From: Phytophthora colocasiae
Taxonomy: Eukaryota; Oomycota; Peronosporomycetes; Peronosporales; Peronosporaceae
Direction: 5' to 3'
Length of the DNA stretch: 64,000 bases
Assembly: GCA_018806915.1 (NCBI GenBank)
Contig: JAGKQI010000043.1
Span: 434,001-498,000, forward strand
In this document: piece by piece, positions 1-10,500 of the stretch
How positions within the stretch are numbered: position 1 is the first letter of the stretch
Layout: each line of letters opens with the position of its first letter
Translations under genes and position numbers: made by a program
The notes under the pieces: generated by a model
What the model saw: only the letters and a program-made list of their open reading frames with translations
Databases searched by the model: none
What the model was told of the DNA's origin: nothing

Positions 1-1884
1 AAACGGACTCATACCAGGTCGAGCCGTATTCGTGATCCTGTTGACTATGTGCACCGCGGTCATAATCGCTTCTCCCCACCACTTGCGCTCAACTTGCATG
101 CCGTGCAGCATCGATCGCGCCATCTCCGTGACGGTCCTGTTCATACGTTCTGCAAGACCATTTTGCTGTGGTGAGTACGGTGCCGTCGTCTGATGAACGA
201 TCCCGTGCTTCACGCAGAACGAATTCAATCGCTTGTTCACGTACTCACCACCGTTATCACTCCTTAAACACTTCACTCGTCGTCCATATTGGGTTGCCAC
301 TAACGCGAAATACTCCTCGAACTTGTCAAATACCACAGACTTGTTGGGAATCAAGTACACGTGAACAAATCTCGTGAAGTCATCGATAAAAGTGAGCATG
401 TAGCGAGCGCCACCTTTTGACACAGGCTTAATGGGGCCCATTACGTCGGAATGCACGATCTCGAACGGCTGAGATGTCTTCACTTCACTTCCAGACCGGT
501 GTACAAATGGACTTGTCGACATCTTCCCGCAGGCACAACCCTCACAAATGCCGTTATTTTGTCGGGGAAGTTCCGGCACACCATCACATGCAGCGCTAAT
601 CAATTTCATCTTGGTGTCGGACACGTGACCAAATCGTGCGTGCCACAACGCACTATCATCTTCACTCTTTCGCTTCACAACCGCCTCGAGCGCTTCTTCT
701 GGTCTTTCTTGCTGTACATTCCACGCAAACAACTTGCCTTCTTTCCGGATCACAGCCACCACGTTATCATTCACCACTAGTTTGGCCTTGCCGTGTTCAA
801 ACTGCACCAGAACGCCATGAGCAGTCAATGCAGGCACCGATACGAGTCTTCTATCCAGCATGGGGACATACAACACGTCCGTCAAACTCACTTTTGACCC
901 ATTCTGAAGCGCAAATCGCACCGTTCCGCTTCCCCTCGCAGCTAGACGCTCTCCACTCGCCACTGTAATTGTAATCGGCGACGCCAACTCCCGAAATTCA
1001 TCAAAATCGCCACGTTCACCAGTCATGTGGCAACTAGCGCCACTATCCAGCAACCACGTTTTGTACGTTGTATATGTATCACACGTCGCGGAAAACACAA
1101 ACTCATCTCCATCATCTCGCGTCTTCTTCATAGGGCAGTCTACTTGTTTGTGGCCATTCTGGCCGCACTCAAAACATTTTCCTGGGAAGGTACTGTGGTT
1201 CCTCCCGCCATTCCAGCGATTGCTGCCTCTGCCTCGTCCACGGCCGCGTCCACGTCCACGGTATCCTCCACGACCACCTCCACGTTGTGCAGTTGCCTTG
1301 AATGCTGTCTCCTTCTGATCTCGCTTCTGCAGCGTCTCAAACTCGCGACGGAGCATCTCCTTGGCATCCAGTAGTGTCGTCTCGCTCTGGGTCTCAATGA
1401 TGCGTACCATAGCATCGTATTCAGAAGGGAGGCTGCCGAGTAGAATAGCCATCTTCTCGTCCTCGTTCACGTTGTCGCCGGCAGCACTAAGTTTCAGGCA
1501 AAGTTCATCAAAGTTTAACATGTGCTCCATCAGGTTTGCTCCGCTCTCCATCGAAAACTCATGTAACTGCTTTCGGAGTTGCACTCGGTTGTGCAGACTT
1601 TTCTTAGAGAAGAAGTTCTTCAGCGTCTCCCACGCGTCGTTCGCCGTCTTGCACTCTCTAACCATGGACTGGTACGTAGGTGAGAGCATTTTCACGAGCA
1701 CAGCCAGAGCCTTCATATCCTCGGCTTTCCACCTGGGATCATCCCGTTGCACCGCCGACTCTGACTTCACCTCAATGTGCTCCAATAGGTCCTTGCGCGC
1801 AAGCGCCATACGGGCGCAGAATTCCCACATGAAGTAGTTCTCGTCCGTAAGAACGTCGTTCGGACCTGACGTTGTTGGGCTCAT
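1..1884 (-). CDS. Copia-type LTR retrotransposon gag-pol, partial (runs off left edge)
   Basis: The minus strand is open from an ATG at 1884 to base 1, 628 codons without a stop. Domains in order: an N-terminal UBN2/Copia gag region; a basic Gly/Arg-rich stretch; a CCHC zinc knuckle (CFECGQNGHKQVDC, about 1150-1190); an aspartic protease site LLDSGASCHM near 1030; a gag-pre-integrase block LWHARFGHVS near 620; and an integrase core with VHSDVMGP, LRSDNGGEY and QNGLAERMNR. The order gag-protease-integrase, with integrase before the off-window reverse transcriptase, defines Ty1/Copia. No lesion is visible, so the element may be young. The reverse transcriptase, RNase H and 3' LTR lie outside the window. 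Confidence 0.93.
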   Translation of the reverse strand, partial: MSPTTSGPNDVLTDENYFMWEFCARMALARKDLLEHIEVKSESAVQRDDPRWKAEDMKALAVLVKMLSPTYQSMVRECKTANDAWETLKNFFSKKSLHNRVQLRKQLHEFSMESGANLMEHMLNFDELCLKLSAAGDNVNEDEKMAILLGSLPSEYDAMVRIIETQSETTLLDAKEMLRREFETLQKRDQKETAFKATAQRGGGRGGYRGRGRGRGRGRGSNRWNGGRNHSTFPGKCFECGQNGHKQVDCPMKKTRDDGDEFVFSATCDTYTTYKTWLLDSGASCHMTGERGDFDEFRELASPITITVASGERLAARGSGTVRFALQNGSKVSLTDVLYVPMLDRRLVSVPALTAHGVLVQFEHGKAKLVVNDNVVAVIRKEGKLFAWNVQQERPEEALEAVVKRKSEDDSALWHARFGHVSDTKMKLISAACDGVPELPRQNNGICEGCACGKMSTSPFVHRSGSEVKTSQPFEIVHSDVMGPIKPVSKGGARYMLTFIDDFTRFVHVYLIPNKSVVFDKFEEYFALVATQYGRRVKCLRSDNGGEYVNKRLNSFCVKHGIVHQTTAPYSPQQNGLAERMNRTVTEMARSMLHGMQVERKWWGEAIMTAVHIVNRITNTARPGMSPF

Positions 1885-1888
1885 AACC
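1877..1888 (-). promoter_or_regulatory. Candidate Copia primer binding site (initiator tRNA-Met anticodon arm)
   Basis: The plus strand reads GGGCTCATAACC, the sequence of the initiator tRNA-Met anticodon arm. The element strand therefore reads GGTTATGAGCCC, and this contains the gag ATG. Copia elements are known to prime from a half-tRNA-iMet fragment. An upstream block with TGTTCT and GCGCA ends (minus strand 1986 to 1898) could be a short LTR, but no second copy is in the window to confirm it. Confidence 0.5.
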
Positions 1889-2080
1889 AATAACGATTGC
1901 GCGTATTCTTGACGATGCAAAATGAAAAGTGATCATATTAGTAAAAACTTCCTCCTACTCGCTAGCTATTGATCCATTCTAGAACACTCGAAGCCTCACC
2001 AAACGAATCCTCTGCTGTGCGAGTTGCTGCTGTCCTGTCCGTGCAGATTGGAGCAAATCTTCTTCTAGAACTCCGACAAT

Positions 2081-2760
2081 ATGTTCACTGATGGTGTCAG
2101 CCTCCCAGGACTATCAGAGAAAGTAATGTATCAGAGCTGCTTCGACAATCTCATTCATCCGAGCAAGGAGCCCGCTGCAACGTTCACATCTCGAAGTGTC
2201 GATTTGCGGGTTATCGGACTCAAGATAAGTTAGCAGGACGCGGATTCGCTATGACCATTGAGCATGTCAATGAGTTGCTCGGAAAGCAAATCTATGTGCC
2301 TTATGCTACTGCAAATTGATTAAGGACACAGCTTCAGTAGATAGACATTGATGGGAACATAATGATTGCTTGCAAAGAATGCAATGTCGCTCGGAAGGAT
2401 ATGAATATTAAAGCATTTCGTCGTAAGCTTGACGTCAACGCAGATCGCCTTGTTTGGAGCATTGATGAAGAGCAGATAGACATCTACTTCATGATGAAGA
2501 ACAATATTACTGGAGGCCCATCTATTATCTTCAACCGATATGCAAAGCGCAACGAAACTTCAATTCGCGGGGCATCCGGTAAACTTGTGAAAAAGGTCAT
2601 TGGATACGATGCTAATGCTTTATATTTGTGGGCGCTTGGTAGTGATATGCCTTGTGGTCGATTGATGACATTGTCAATGATAAGCTGTTTGGCATTCTTG
2701 AATGCGACATCGAGACACCTGACCATCTCAAAGACTACTTCAGTGAGGTCATCTCACTAA
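2081..2760 (+). pseudogene. Family B DNA polymerase of Polinton/Maverick type, frameshifted fragment
   Basis: Conceptual translation jumps between frames but keeps colinear motifs of protein-primed PolB from Polinton/virus-like elements. In order these are: FTDGVSLPGLSEKV (2081 on), TIEHVNELLGKQIYV, a two-part HNH/endonuclease-VII-like zinc site (CALCYCKL ... VDR ... MIACKECNVARKDM), then MKNNITGGPSIIFNRY, KKVIGYDANALYLWAL (polymerase motif A, Asp in YDANALY) and, after another shift near 2665, FGILECDIETPDHLKDYF. At least three frameshifts and missing flanking domains show it is dead. No integrase, protease or capsid gene of a full Polinton was seen nearby. Confidence 0.8.
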
Positions 2761-2777
2761 ATTCATCATGACAATGA

Positions 2778-3155
2778 ATGTCGACTACTGACGCAGGCGC
2801 CACGCAACAGACGACGCGATGTTCTGGTCGGAGATTGATAAAGGGTCGTACAAGATGCAAGAATTCGAGTTGGGATACATACAACGATATGTACTATTGC
2901 GATAGGCACTATCATAATGACGCACCTCAAGAGTACAAGGCCAACTTGCCAACCCCAGAGACGAAGAGAGTGCAAAGGGAAGCAGAACCAGAAGAAAAAA
3001 GGACAAGGCGTTCAGCAAGTGCGCAAAGTGTATCTGCGCTTGATCAGTTCGATAGTCAGGGCTCACCTGGTGAACTCCAGCATTCACGGGTCAATACTCC
3101 CAGATGGAAGATGACATCATTCGCGCGAAACAGGAACAACCAACTGATGGAATGA
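2778..3155 (+). CDS. Small hypothetical protein with a Cys-His zinc-binding segment
   Basis: An ATG ORF of 125 codons directly after the PolB fragment. Residues 13-47 carry a C-x-GR...KG..RCKN...YYCDRHYH pattern, resembling short treble-clef-like zinc sites (TxxGxRCxN...CxxH) found in many mobile-element and virus-like proteins. The rest is charged and low in complexity. It may be part of the same decayed element. No family is firmly recognised, and a chance ORF is possible. Confidence 0.3.
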   Translation: MSTTDAGATQQTTRCSGRRLIKGRTRCKNSSWDTYNDMYYCDRHYHNDAPQEYKANLPTPETKRVQREAEPEEKRTRRSASAQSVSALDQFDSQGSPGELQHSRVNTPRWKMTSFARNRNNQLME

Positions 3156-3339
3156 CAACTCAGGTCGTCAGAGTCAATCTCCATACATCTCTGGCTACCT
3201 CACTGGTGCAATGCAGTCAAGCTCAGCCAATGGAGTATACGGATGAATACTCTGATGATTGATAGCATTCCAGTGTGATGAGCCTGGGCACGCCGTTTAC
3301 AATCTTTGATGTACTATAGAATGCATGCTCCAACTAGCC

Positions 3340-3492
3340 GAGTGGCGCCCGCCTTTGCGGGCGGTTTGTATGTGTTTGGTCGAAACCCGTGGGGCTCACT
3401 GTTCCAGTTCGCCCCACTACTCACCGTCGGCGCCACACCTTCGGCGCGCGCCGGTTGGCCGAGTACCTTCGCTTCGCTCGGTAGGATGTATT
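3340..3492. repeat. GC-rich hairpin cluster
   Basis: A perfect 7-bp stem with a 4-nt loop lies at 3346-3363 (CGCCCGC/GCGGGCG). It is followed by GC-rich self-complementary tracts around 3437-3485 (CTTCGGCGCGCGCCG and TTCGCTTCGCTCGG). The style resembles the palindromic GC-rich repeats at 52.9-53.3 kb. It probably belongs to a non-autonomous DNA element. An ORF at 3306-3635 runs through it but codes for a recognisable protein only at its end. Confidence 0.4.
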
Positions 3493-3547
3493 TTAGCCAA
3501 TCACCGGTCTGTAAAGCCGTACGCTCGCCAGCAATCAGTTGCTTGCA

Positions 3548-3720
3548 GGCATGTACTGCGAGCACAGCTGGGTACACGCTCAATTTCGTTGACCCCTTGA
3601 CAGGGACCCACACCAACACCATCGAAGGGTTGTGAGAGACGCACATAAAGCGTCACATGAAGGCTATACGCGGGATGAAAAACGACTACTTGGATAGATA
3701 TATTGGTGGGTTTATGTGGC
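3548..3720 (+). pseudogene. Merlin (IS1595/ISXO2-like) transposase, C-terminal fragment
   Basis: After a frameshift between HSWVH (3563-3577) and LNFVDP (3579 on), the reading frame carries FVDPLTGTHTNTIEGL, a hallmark of ISXO2/Merlin DDE transposases. It then continues KRHMKAIRGMKNDYLDRYIGGFMWRSW. A TGA at 3633-3635 replaces the Trp normally found after EGL. Only the C-terminal third is present in this orientation. The matching N-terminal and central part lies downstream on the opposite strand. Confidence 0.8.
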
Positions 3721-4179
3721 GCTCGTGGTTCTTTACTGCTCAACCTGCGTAGACACATCCGCGATAGCATGCAACAAGTGCGCGTCCTCATCTTTGTTCA
3801 CGTGAGTGACGCCAAGCTGTGTTTGGCTGTCCGGATGAGATCCATTCTTCGGTGGCGGACTATCGGGTGGTTGGCGTTACGCCAGTGCACGACCACTAGC
3901 GCGGGTGACCTCGAGAATACGTTAGACGCATTGAAGGTGTATACCTAAGAGGATAAAAAGGATGGAACAGACCTGGAGGCACGGGTGGCTGCAGATACGC
4001 GAGATGAACAGTCGCGTTGATGAACTGCTTGGTCGTGATGCGGCTCACGTCCTTCTCGGTCATGTGCAAGAATTTAGACCGCTCTTTGCCAAAGTTCCGC
4101 CCGACCGTCGACCGTCTGGATGACTTCTGTGATTCGCAGAGACTAAACGTTTTACTACCTGCACTCGGGCTCCCGATCG
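3721..4179. other. Non-genic stretch between two Merlin fragments
   Basis: Short ORFs occur on both strands, including 54 codons from an ATG at 3963, but none has recognisable motifs. It is probably decayed interior or flank of the Merlin element. Confidence 0.4.
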
Positions 4180-4903
4180 GCCACGTGGGTAGCGAACATG
4201 TTAGAATGAATCCTAGTCTTAGTTTCCACAACAAGAAGTAACGCATATTTAGTATCAGTTTTAGCAATACAGCAAAGACTTACCTTGGCTTGATGAAGTT
4301 TTTAATAGGCAATAGTGTCGCCTTTGTTCGCTTGTCGAACACAATTCGCCTGAACCACTGTCCCGTCGTCCTGTCGACGCCACCGAAGTTCGGTCCGAAC
4401 AGCCAAAATTCCTTGTAGTACTTACCCCTCCCGTAATTTGATTACTTCTTGAGGCTAGTCTCGTCTATCTCAACGATGTGGCCTTCGCCTCCGATCTGGT
4501 AACAGATACTAGTAACTTAGAGGGATCATTACGTCAAATTGTTTACTTACCTACCTTGAACTCGCCGTTCAAAAGCTCCTTAGAGCACAGCACGCAACAA
4601 GCAGCGCACCCTTCGCAGACTGTCGTCTGAATGACCTTTGCCATGTGGACGGCTTGCTCTTTTGGTGCCCGCATGCACCACGCAAACATGAGCCTCAGTG
4701 CTGCACTGTTCCTCCTTTCCCTCAGAGTGGCGAGTCTTCCTGCAGCACCTCCTGCGCCCGCGGATGCTTAGCCGCATTGACTTCGTGCACTAGGGGCACA
4801 ACATTACGCTCTCCAACAGCCCCACTTCCATCGCCCACTTAATGGCCTTCTCTTCGTTCACCGCGTGGCGCCAAAATGGAGACGACGAGGTAAAAAAAAA
4901 CAT
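4180..4903 (-). pseudogene. Merlin (IS1595/ISXO2-like) transposase, N-terminal and catalytic fragment
   Basis: Reading leftwards from an ATG at 4903: EEKAIKWAMEVGLL and a CP.C zinc-ribbon half, broken by a stop; then after a shift RRNSAALRLMFAWCMRAPKEQAVHMAKVIQ; then the catalytic block GGEGHIVEIDETSLKK (first Asp), a stop, and FWLFGPNFGGVDRTTGQWFRR, a typical ISXO2 'W-FG-V-R-TG' block, to FIKP at about 4283. A GTAAGT follows immediately, and TRIHSNMFATHV resumes near 4205 (expected second catalytic region, S-D-M, here S-N-M). This suggests an intron or a frameshift. Multiple lesions mean it is inactive. Confidence 0.75.
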
Positions 4904-5211
4904 TTTAATTGTGCTTGGTAGCTCAACTCGTCTTTTGAGGAGCCTTGTTTCGGTCGAGAAACGATCGTAAAGAGCCAAGAGGCTGGAACTCGACGATAAA
5001 CGAGGCTGGCTGTAAAATGTCAACAATCTCTTGAATCCATATCGCCAATACCAGTGCAGTCAGTTGAGAGGGGGCGTCGTTTATGCGGGATAGTGAAGAC
5101 CTTCCAGTAGTGGAACTGCAAGGTGGGGATCTAGATATGATATCTCTTGGGCGGCTGCGAATCGCTTGTCGGTGTCAATGGCTCCAAGTCATTCGTAGAT
5201 TTCGCACCGAC
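4904..5211. other. Upstream region of the first receptor kinase
   Basis: About 308 bases without a convincing gene. The frame of the kinase gene is open back to an ATG at 5083, but the segment before 5212 lacks signal-peptide character and is probably 5' untranslated. No TATA box was identified with confidence. Confidence 0.35.
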
Positions 5212-6348
5212 ATGAAGGAGCTCACTCGTCTCGTATTGGTCCTAGCGATCTGCGAGTGTGTCCACGCCCAAACGATCACATTCCGGAGTCTGCAGGACGA
5301 CAGCTCGTCCTCCTCTTCGTCGAACTCGTCGATCGGCCCCAACTCCGACATCTCTCGACAACTTTACACCCGCTATAAAGCTGGGGATTCGGCAGCTCGA
5401 GTGAAGCTCAACTCCGTCCCCACTGCTGTGTCGAAACGTCTCGAGCCACTCAACATCGTCTTCCAGAGCCTCCCAGGCCTCGTCCAGCGTGCTGTGCTAT
5501 GGGACACAGGCTTTGCGATATCTCCGGATAACGACGCAGTGCAGATGTGGCCTATGAGCAACTACAGTATGGCGGACATTGCCATCCCCAAAGCAGATGT
5601 AGCTAATGTGGACTGCTCGTTCCTCAACTGTTCGCAGCCGAACGAAGTGGAAGCGTACTACACTCAGTACTGCACTGGGTACCAGATCCTAAACGCATCT
5701 CGCTGTGTTGTAGATCTGTTCGAAGACTCTGGAGCTGGTAGTTTCTTGGGGATGATGTGGTCCGTAGGGGGAGACCCAAATATGATTCCTGAATTGAGAT
5801 TGAGAGACCATATATGGACACAGGATATTGAGGTGTTTGGAGGGAACATCACCTTCTCCGTCTACGCTGTACACACCGTCTCTAGTGAAAATGATCCTGC
5901 GTGGGACGTCTGTCCGTCCGGATATGCATCGTTGACGATCCCTTGTCATCGGAGAGACCAGTTCTCGGACGAATTTATGGCTGCAAACACGACTGTACCT
6001 GTTGGTAGTGCGTGGGTGACAAATTGGTTGGAAAAAGAATTCGCACAAGGTTCAGGTTTCGACAAGATCCTATTGATCCCGATCCTAGTGAGTATCGCTC
6101 TAGTGACTGGGGTTGGTTGGTTCTATTGGAGATGTAGAGGGAAGAAGAAAACGGAGAGAACTCTATCAACTACTGCAGATTGCGACTTCAACTCGACTTG
6201 TCACTATTGGGGTGGGGGCACACCCGATATGGTTCTTCGACCTATGATGGTGACTAGCCAGTTGAGTTCTCAGCTCTCAACGCTTTCGATGCAGTACGAG
6301 AGTGCAGGATCCAACACAACACTCCAGATCCTACTTGGCAGTGTGTGA
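5212..6348 (+). pseudogene. Receptor-like TKL kinase 1, 5' part (ectodomain and TM), split by a retrotransposon
   Basis: The start was chosen at 5212 because it begins a signal peptide (MKELTRLVLVLAICECVHA). The ectodomain has the family pattern shared along the array: DISRQLYTRYKAGDS, LPGLVQRAVLWDTGF, a cysteine-rich middle and a W-V-T-N-W segment. One TM helix (about residues 282-305, LLIPILVSIALVTGVGWFYW) is followed by a basic stop-transfer. Coding sequence ends in LLGS at the insertion point 6343; the V and stop come from the LTR. The kinase half lies at 12626-13452 in the same frame once the element and one CAGTG copy are removed. A truncated secreted or membrane receptor could still be made from this half. 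Confidence 0.9.
6339..6343. repeat. Target site duplication CAGTG (left)
   Basis: CAGTG directly precedes the 5' LTR and is repeated at 12621-12625 directly after the 3' LTR, as expected of a 5-bp Ty3/gypsy target duplication. Confidence 0.95.
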
Positions 6349-6855
6349 CGGAATGCTGTCGATAGCACTCCGTCGGCATTGAAGTGCAAGTTGATGCACT
6401 GTAGTGCAATCTACATATCTCTACATGTACCCACTTTGTGATTGGCTAAAACTAGATTCTGGTATTATGCCATTGTGGTTTACGCCATTCAGCTGAGACA
6501 TTGAGAGAGTCTCATTGGCTGAAATTCGAGAAGGTTCTCGAAGCTTGATTATGGGACGCCCAGGAGTCAAGTCAACATTGCTACGTGGAAGTTTATAGGA
6601 AAATCATTGGTAGATAGCCAAATCAGAAGATAGGAAAAGATAGGCTCTAGGATACATTCTACTGGATTTTTGAGAGAGAGCTCTGTGAGCCACCAGTTAG
6701 CTTAGGACCGTAAGAGTCTTCCTCATTTCAATTCACTTTTCAATTTACCAACAACCTCTCAGTGGCCCACCAACTGGTCACGCCTCCCTGGGTCTTCGCT
6801 CCGCCGTCCAAGTCCGGCCTCCGCTTCCTCGCCCCCGCGCGCCTACTGTGTTACA
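6344..6855 (+). repeat. 5' LTR of gypsy element 1
   Basis: It begins TGTGACGG and ends GTGTTACA. The same 512 bases recur at 12109-12620 with no difference found by eye, implying insertion too recent for the LTRs to diverge, or recent gene conversion. Confidence 0.96.
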
Positions 6856-7579
6856 TAGTAGCGCTTGTCGGGTCAAGCTTCGCTCCATCGTCCAAGGTCG
6901 GGTCTCTCGTGGGCGGCATAGCCAGAAGCGAGTAGATCCTTGGCTATTAGCACCAGCCAAGTGCTGGGAAGTGCCTAGGCCTAAAGGGGTCTCTTTTGGG
7001 TTGTCTTTGGGAGAGTTCGTGCCCATCACAGGTCAGGGAATCAACTTTGAAAGGTTGGTATATCTCTGCCTAGTGCACGTAACTCTTTGGTCGCTACTAG
7101 AAGCCGGTTCAGTGCTTGGAACGCTCTTAAGTGCAGCTTTTATTTCCATCGCTCCCCGGTAGCTTCCAATTTACCCTTTCTTTTGGTGTTTGGGTCGGTA
7201 CAAGCCGAACCACTCCCATTTTTCCTTCTTTTCATTGGGTTTTTGGGTTTTATTGGATTGAGTTCGTGCTACGAAAAGTCCACTCGAAAGGTCATCTACA
7301 CGTGGTAGATCGAGTGAGCGCGACTCTCCAAACCCGCGTCCGCGTAGAACGCCTCGAACGACTGCCAGGACGGCTCCTGATTCACTCCAGGGCCAACCGC
7401 AGGCAACCGCTAGGACGGCTCCTATTCCACAGAGCCAACCGCAAGCAACGGCTAGGACGGCTCCTGATCCACAGGGCCAACCGCAAGCAACGGCTAGGAC
7501 GGCTCCTGATCCACAGGGCCAACCGCAACCAACGGCTAGGACGACTCCTGATCCACAGGGTCAACCGCAAGCTACGAAT
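6856..7579 (+). other. Leader of gypsy element 1
   Basis: About 720 bases between the 5' LTR and the first gag ATG. ORFs here lack known domains. The gag frame is open back to about 7260 without an ATG, so a non-ATG or upstream start for a longer gag cannot be excluded. Confidence 0.6.
7391..7579 (+). repeat. 42-bp tandem repeat before gag
   Basis: About four and a half copies of a 42-bp unit (period seen at 7399, 7441, 7483, 7525, 7567). In the gag frame each unit reads ATARTAPDPQGQPQ, a 14-residue repeat. It lies upstream of the gag ATG at 7580, so it is either leader or a non-ATG N-terminal extension. Confidence 0.85.
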
Positions 7580-10500
7580 ATGTCGTCGGGACAAGCAGGC
7601 GCAGCATCAGACACGATGTCGATGCAACAGCTGTTAGTTTACTTAACGCAGCAGCAACAGTCATACCAAGCCCAGATGCAAACCCAGTTGCAAGCACAGA
7701 TGCAGCAGGCCAACGCAAGATTCGAATATCTAGTTGCGTCCAGGGGTGAGCAAAGAAAGAAGGATCCGCCTATGTATGAAGGCAAATACGGCGAAGATAT
7801 TGAGTTATGGATCTTCGCCACCGAGCAGTATTACGCAAGCAGACGCGAGTTGATGGAGGCAGATACATCGGATTTTGTGACGATGATCTCCAGCAACTTA
7901 GGCAAGTCAGTGCTGAATTGGTATCGCGCGTTTATCGCAGAGTGTGAGGGTACGAACGTACAGCCCACATGGTCGCTCTTCAAGGGAAGACTTCGCACTC
8001 GTTTCAGGCCGAAGGACTTCGAATATGATCTTCGCGAGAGGATGTTTCGTCTCAAACAGAATGAGACCATCCATGATTACGTCTCCAAGTTTCAAGACTT
8101 GCTATCACAGACAGAGTTGTCTATCAGCGAGTTGGAGAAGCGTTTCTTCTTTCAGAACGGTTTGCGAGAGGAGACAGCGAGGAAGATCAAGGAAGAGAGT
8201 CCTTCAACACTGCAAGATGCCATTGAGATTGCGTCGAATTTTGAGTTTGCGCACTACTCAGGAAAACCCCTAGAGCTCCTGCGAAGGGTTCGCAAGGATC
8301 ATCAAGCTCGGGGCATCGTGCGTCTAAGTCGAAGCAGAATTCAAAGAGCTCCGACAAGAAGAAAGGCAAGAGCGATGATTGGAAAAAGACAGCTACGTGC
8401 AGAAACTGTGGCAAGTTTGGCCACATTTCTCCAGATTGTACTCAGCCAAAACGTACTGAAGCAAATCGGTACATGCACGGCGCAGTGTATGCGATCCTAG
8501 AGGCTGAAGCTCGAGCATTCAAGACGGATGACCAAGAGAGGCCCGTCACGATATTCATCGACAACGGCAGTAGCCTGAATGGCGTAACTGAGGAGTTGGT
8601 GAAGAAGCTTGAGTTGGATGTCACTGAAGGTGACATGATGCAAGTTGATCTCGGTTATGATCAAGTTGTGCATCGTCCACGTCGGACTGTAGAGATGTCT
8701 CTGCAGTTACCAGGGTTTCCTTTGACAACGGGAACATTCCAAGTCATGCCTGTTCCTGAAGGAAAGGATGTTGTTTTGGGCATGATGTGGCTGCGGGAGC
8801 AGAACCTGATATCGACTGGAATACTGGACAGATTGCACCTCGCATCAAGGTGGAGAACACGCAGACTGTGAAGTTGAGACTGCCGAAGACTCGTCCAGCC
8901 CGTTGGGTGGCAGGACAACGCCGCGCCAGAGTTGCGCAGGCCCGTGAGATCTTCAATTACTATCGGCAGCATGGCCACAACGGCCAGTTTGGGCGAACGA
9001 AGATTATTTCGTCCAAACAGTTCCAGCAGATGTTGCGTAGGGACAAGGATATTGAGGCAGTGTTTGTCATCAATCCGCATGATTCGGAGAAGGCTGAACG
9101 CTTCAAGAGTCAAGGATGGGACGCTCTCAAGGATAATCCGGCGTATGAGACGCTACTGAAGTATGCGGATACGGTTTTCCGTACGGAACTTCCGAATGAG
9201 ACACCGCCAGTACGGGAAGGAATTGAGCACGAGATTTTGCTCAAACCCGGTACTCAACCGATTTCGGTCAAACAATGGCGCCAAAGTCCTGATCAGAGAA
9301 AACGATTCAGGAATGGACCAAAGAGATGGTTCAGGCTGGCATCATTCGACCAAGTACGTCAGCGTTTTGTGCACCGACTTTCTGTGTGAAGAAACCAGTC
9401 GGATGGCGTATTGTGCACGATTATCGTCTATTGAACTTGGCGACGATTTTACCAGCTATTCCTATGCCTCGCAAGGAAGATACCTTTGATGCGATGGCCG
9501 GTAGCTATTGGTATTCGTGCATGGACTTACTTTGGGGTTATTACCAAGTGAAGTTACGAGAAGCAGATATACCTTTCACTGCTTTCTCGACCCCAGATGG
9601 TCTATTTGAATATCTCGTCACACCCATGGGGCTCAGTGGTAGCCCAGGAACCTTTAATCGACTGCTGCAAAAGGTTTTCATGGATTTGAGTGATGTGGCG
9701 AAGATTTACTTCGATGATATCTACGTATACACGAAGGGTGAAGATGTGAACGACCACATCGCAGCACTGGACAGGGTATTGAAGCGATGTGAAGAGCAGA
9801 AGCTCTACATCAAACTGTCCAAATGCCAATTTTGCGTGGATGAGATTCCATGCTTAGGCGACTTCGTCGGACGCAAGGGCGTTCGTATGGACCCAGATAA
9901 GGTGAAGATTATCGCCGAGTGGCCAGTCCCCAAGACCAAGAAGCAAACGGAGAGCTTCCTGGGGACAACGGTTTACGTTTCGAGATTTTGCAAGGATTTC
10001 GCGCAGTTTGCAGGTCCTTTGCATGAATGTATCAAGGAAAACGTTCTCGTGATGCTATCGAACTCGATGAGAACCAATTACACTGTTTTGACGAGCTTAA
10101 GAAGCGCTTGTCATCACCTCCGGTTCTCAGTCTTCCTGATTTCTCCAAACCTTTCGGAATTCGGATGGACGCCTCAAATTTCGCAATTGGGGGTCTTATT
10201 TCAAAAGGAGGAGGGTTGGAACATCCAATAGCCTATACGGGCAGAAAGATGAAGCCAGCAGAACTGAATTATCCAGTTCGCGAACAGGAACTACTCGCTA
10301 TTATGCATGCGTTGAAGACATGGCGCGTGTATCTTCTCGACAAGCCATTCCTGGTGGAAACAGATCACAAGAGCATTGAGATGATTCTCACGCAGAAGAC
10401 GACGAATCGACGCATTGCGCGGTGGTTCAACGAACTTGCGGAGTTTCAGCCTCTGTTCAAGTGGATTCCAGGAGAGACGAATGTAGTCGCAGATGCGATG

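Noticed and set aside
3306..3635. ORF of 109 codons as a single gene
   Set aside because: Only its last 19 residues are recognisable, as part of a Merlin transposase; the rest is GC-rich hairpin sequence.
6856..6880. Primer binding site after the 5' LTR of gypsy element 1
   Set aside because: No TGG start and no convincing match to a tRNA 3' end.
7131..7637. Plus-strand ORF over the gypsy leader and 42-bp repeats
   Set aside because: Out of frame with gag and repeat-driven; the sequence after it matches gag in another frame.
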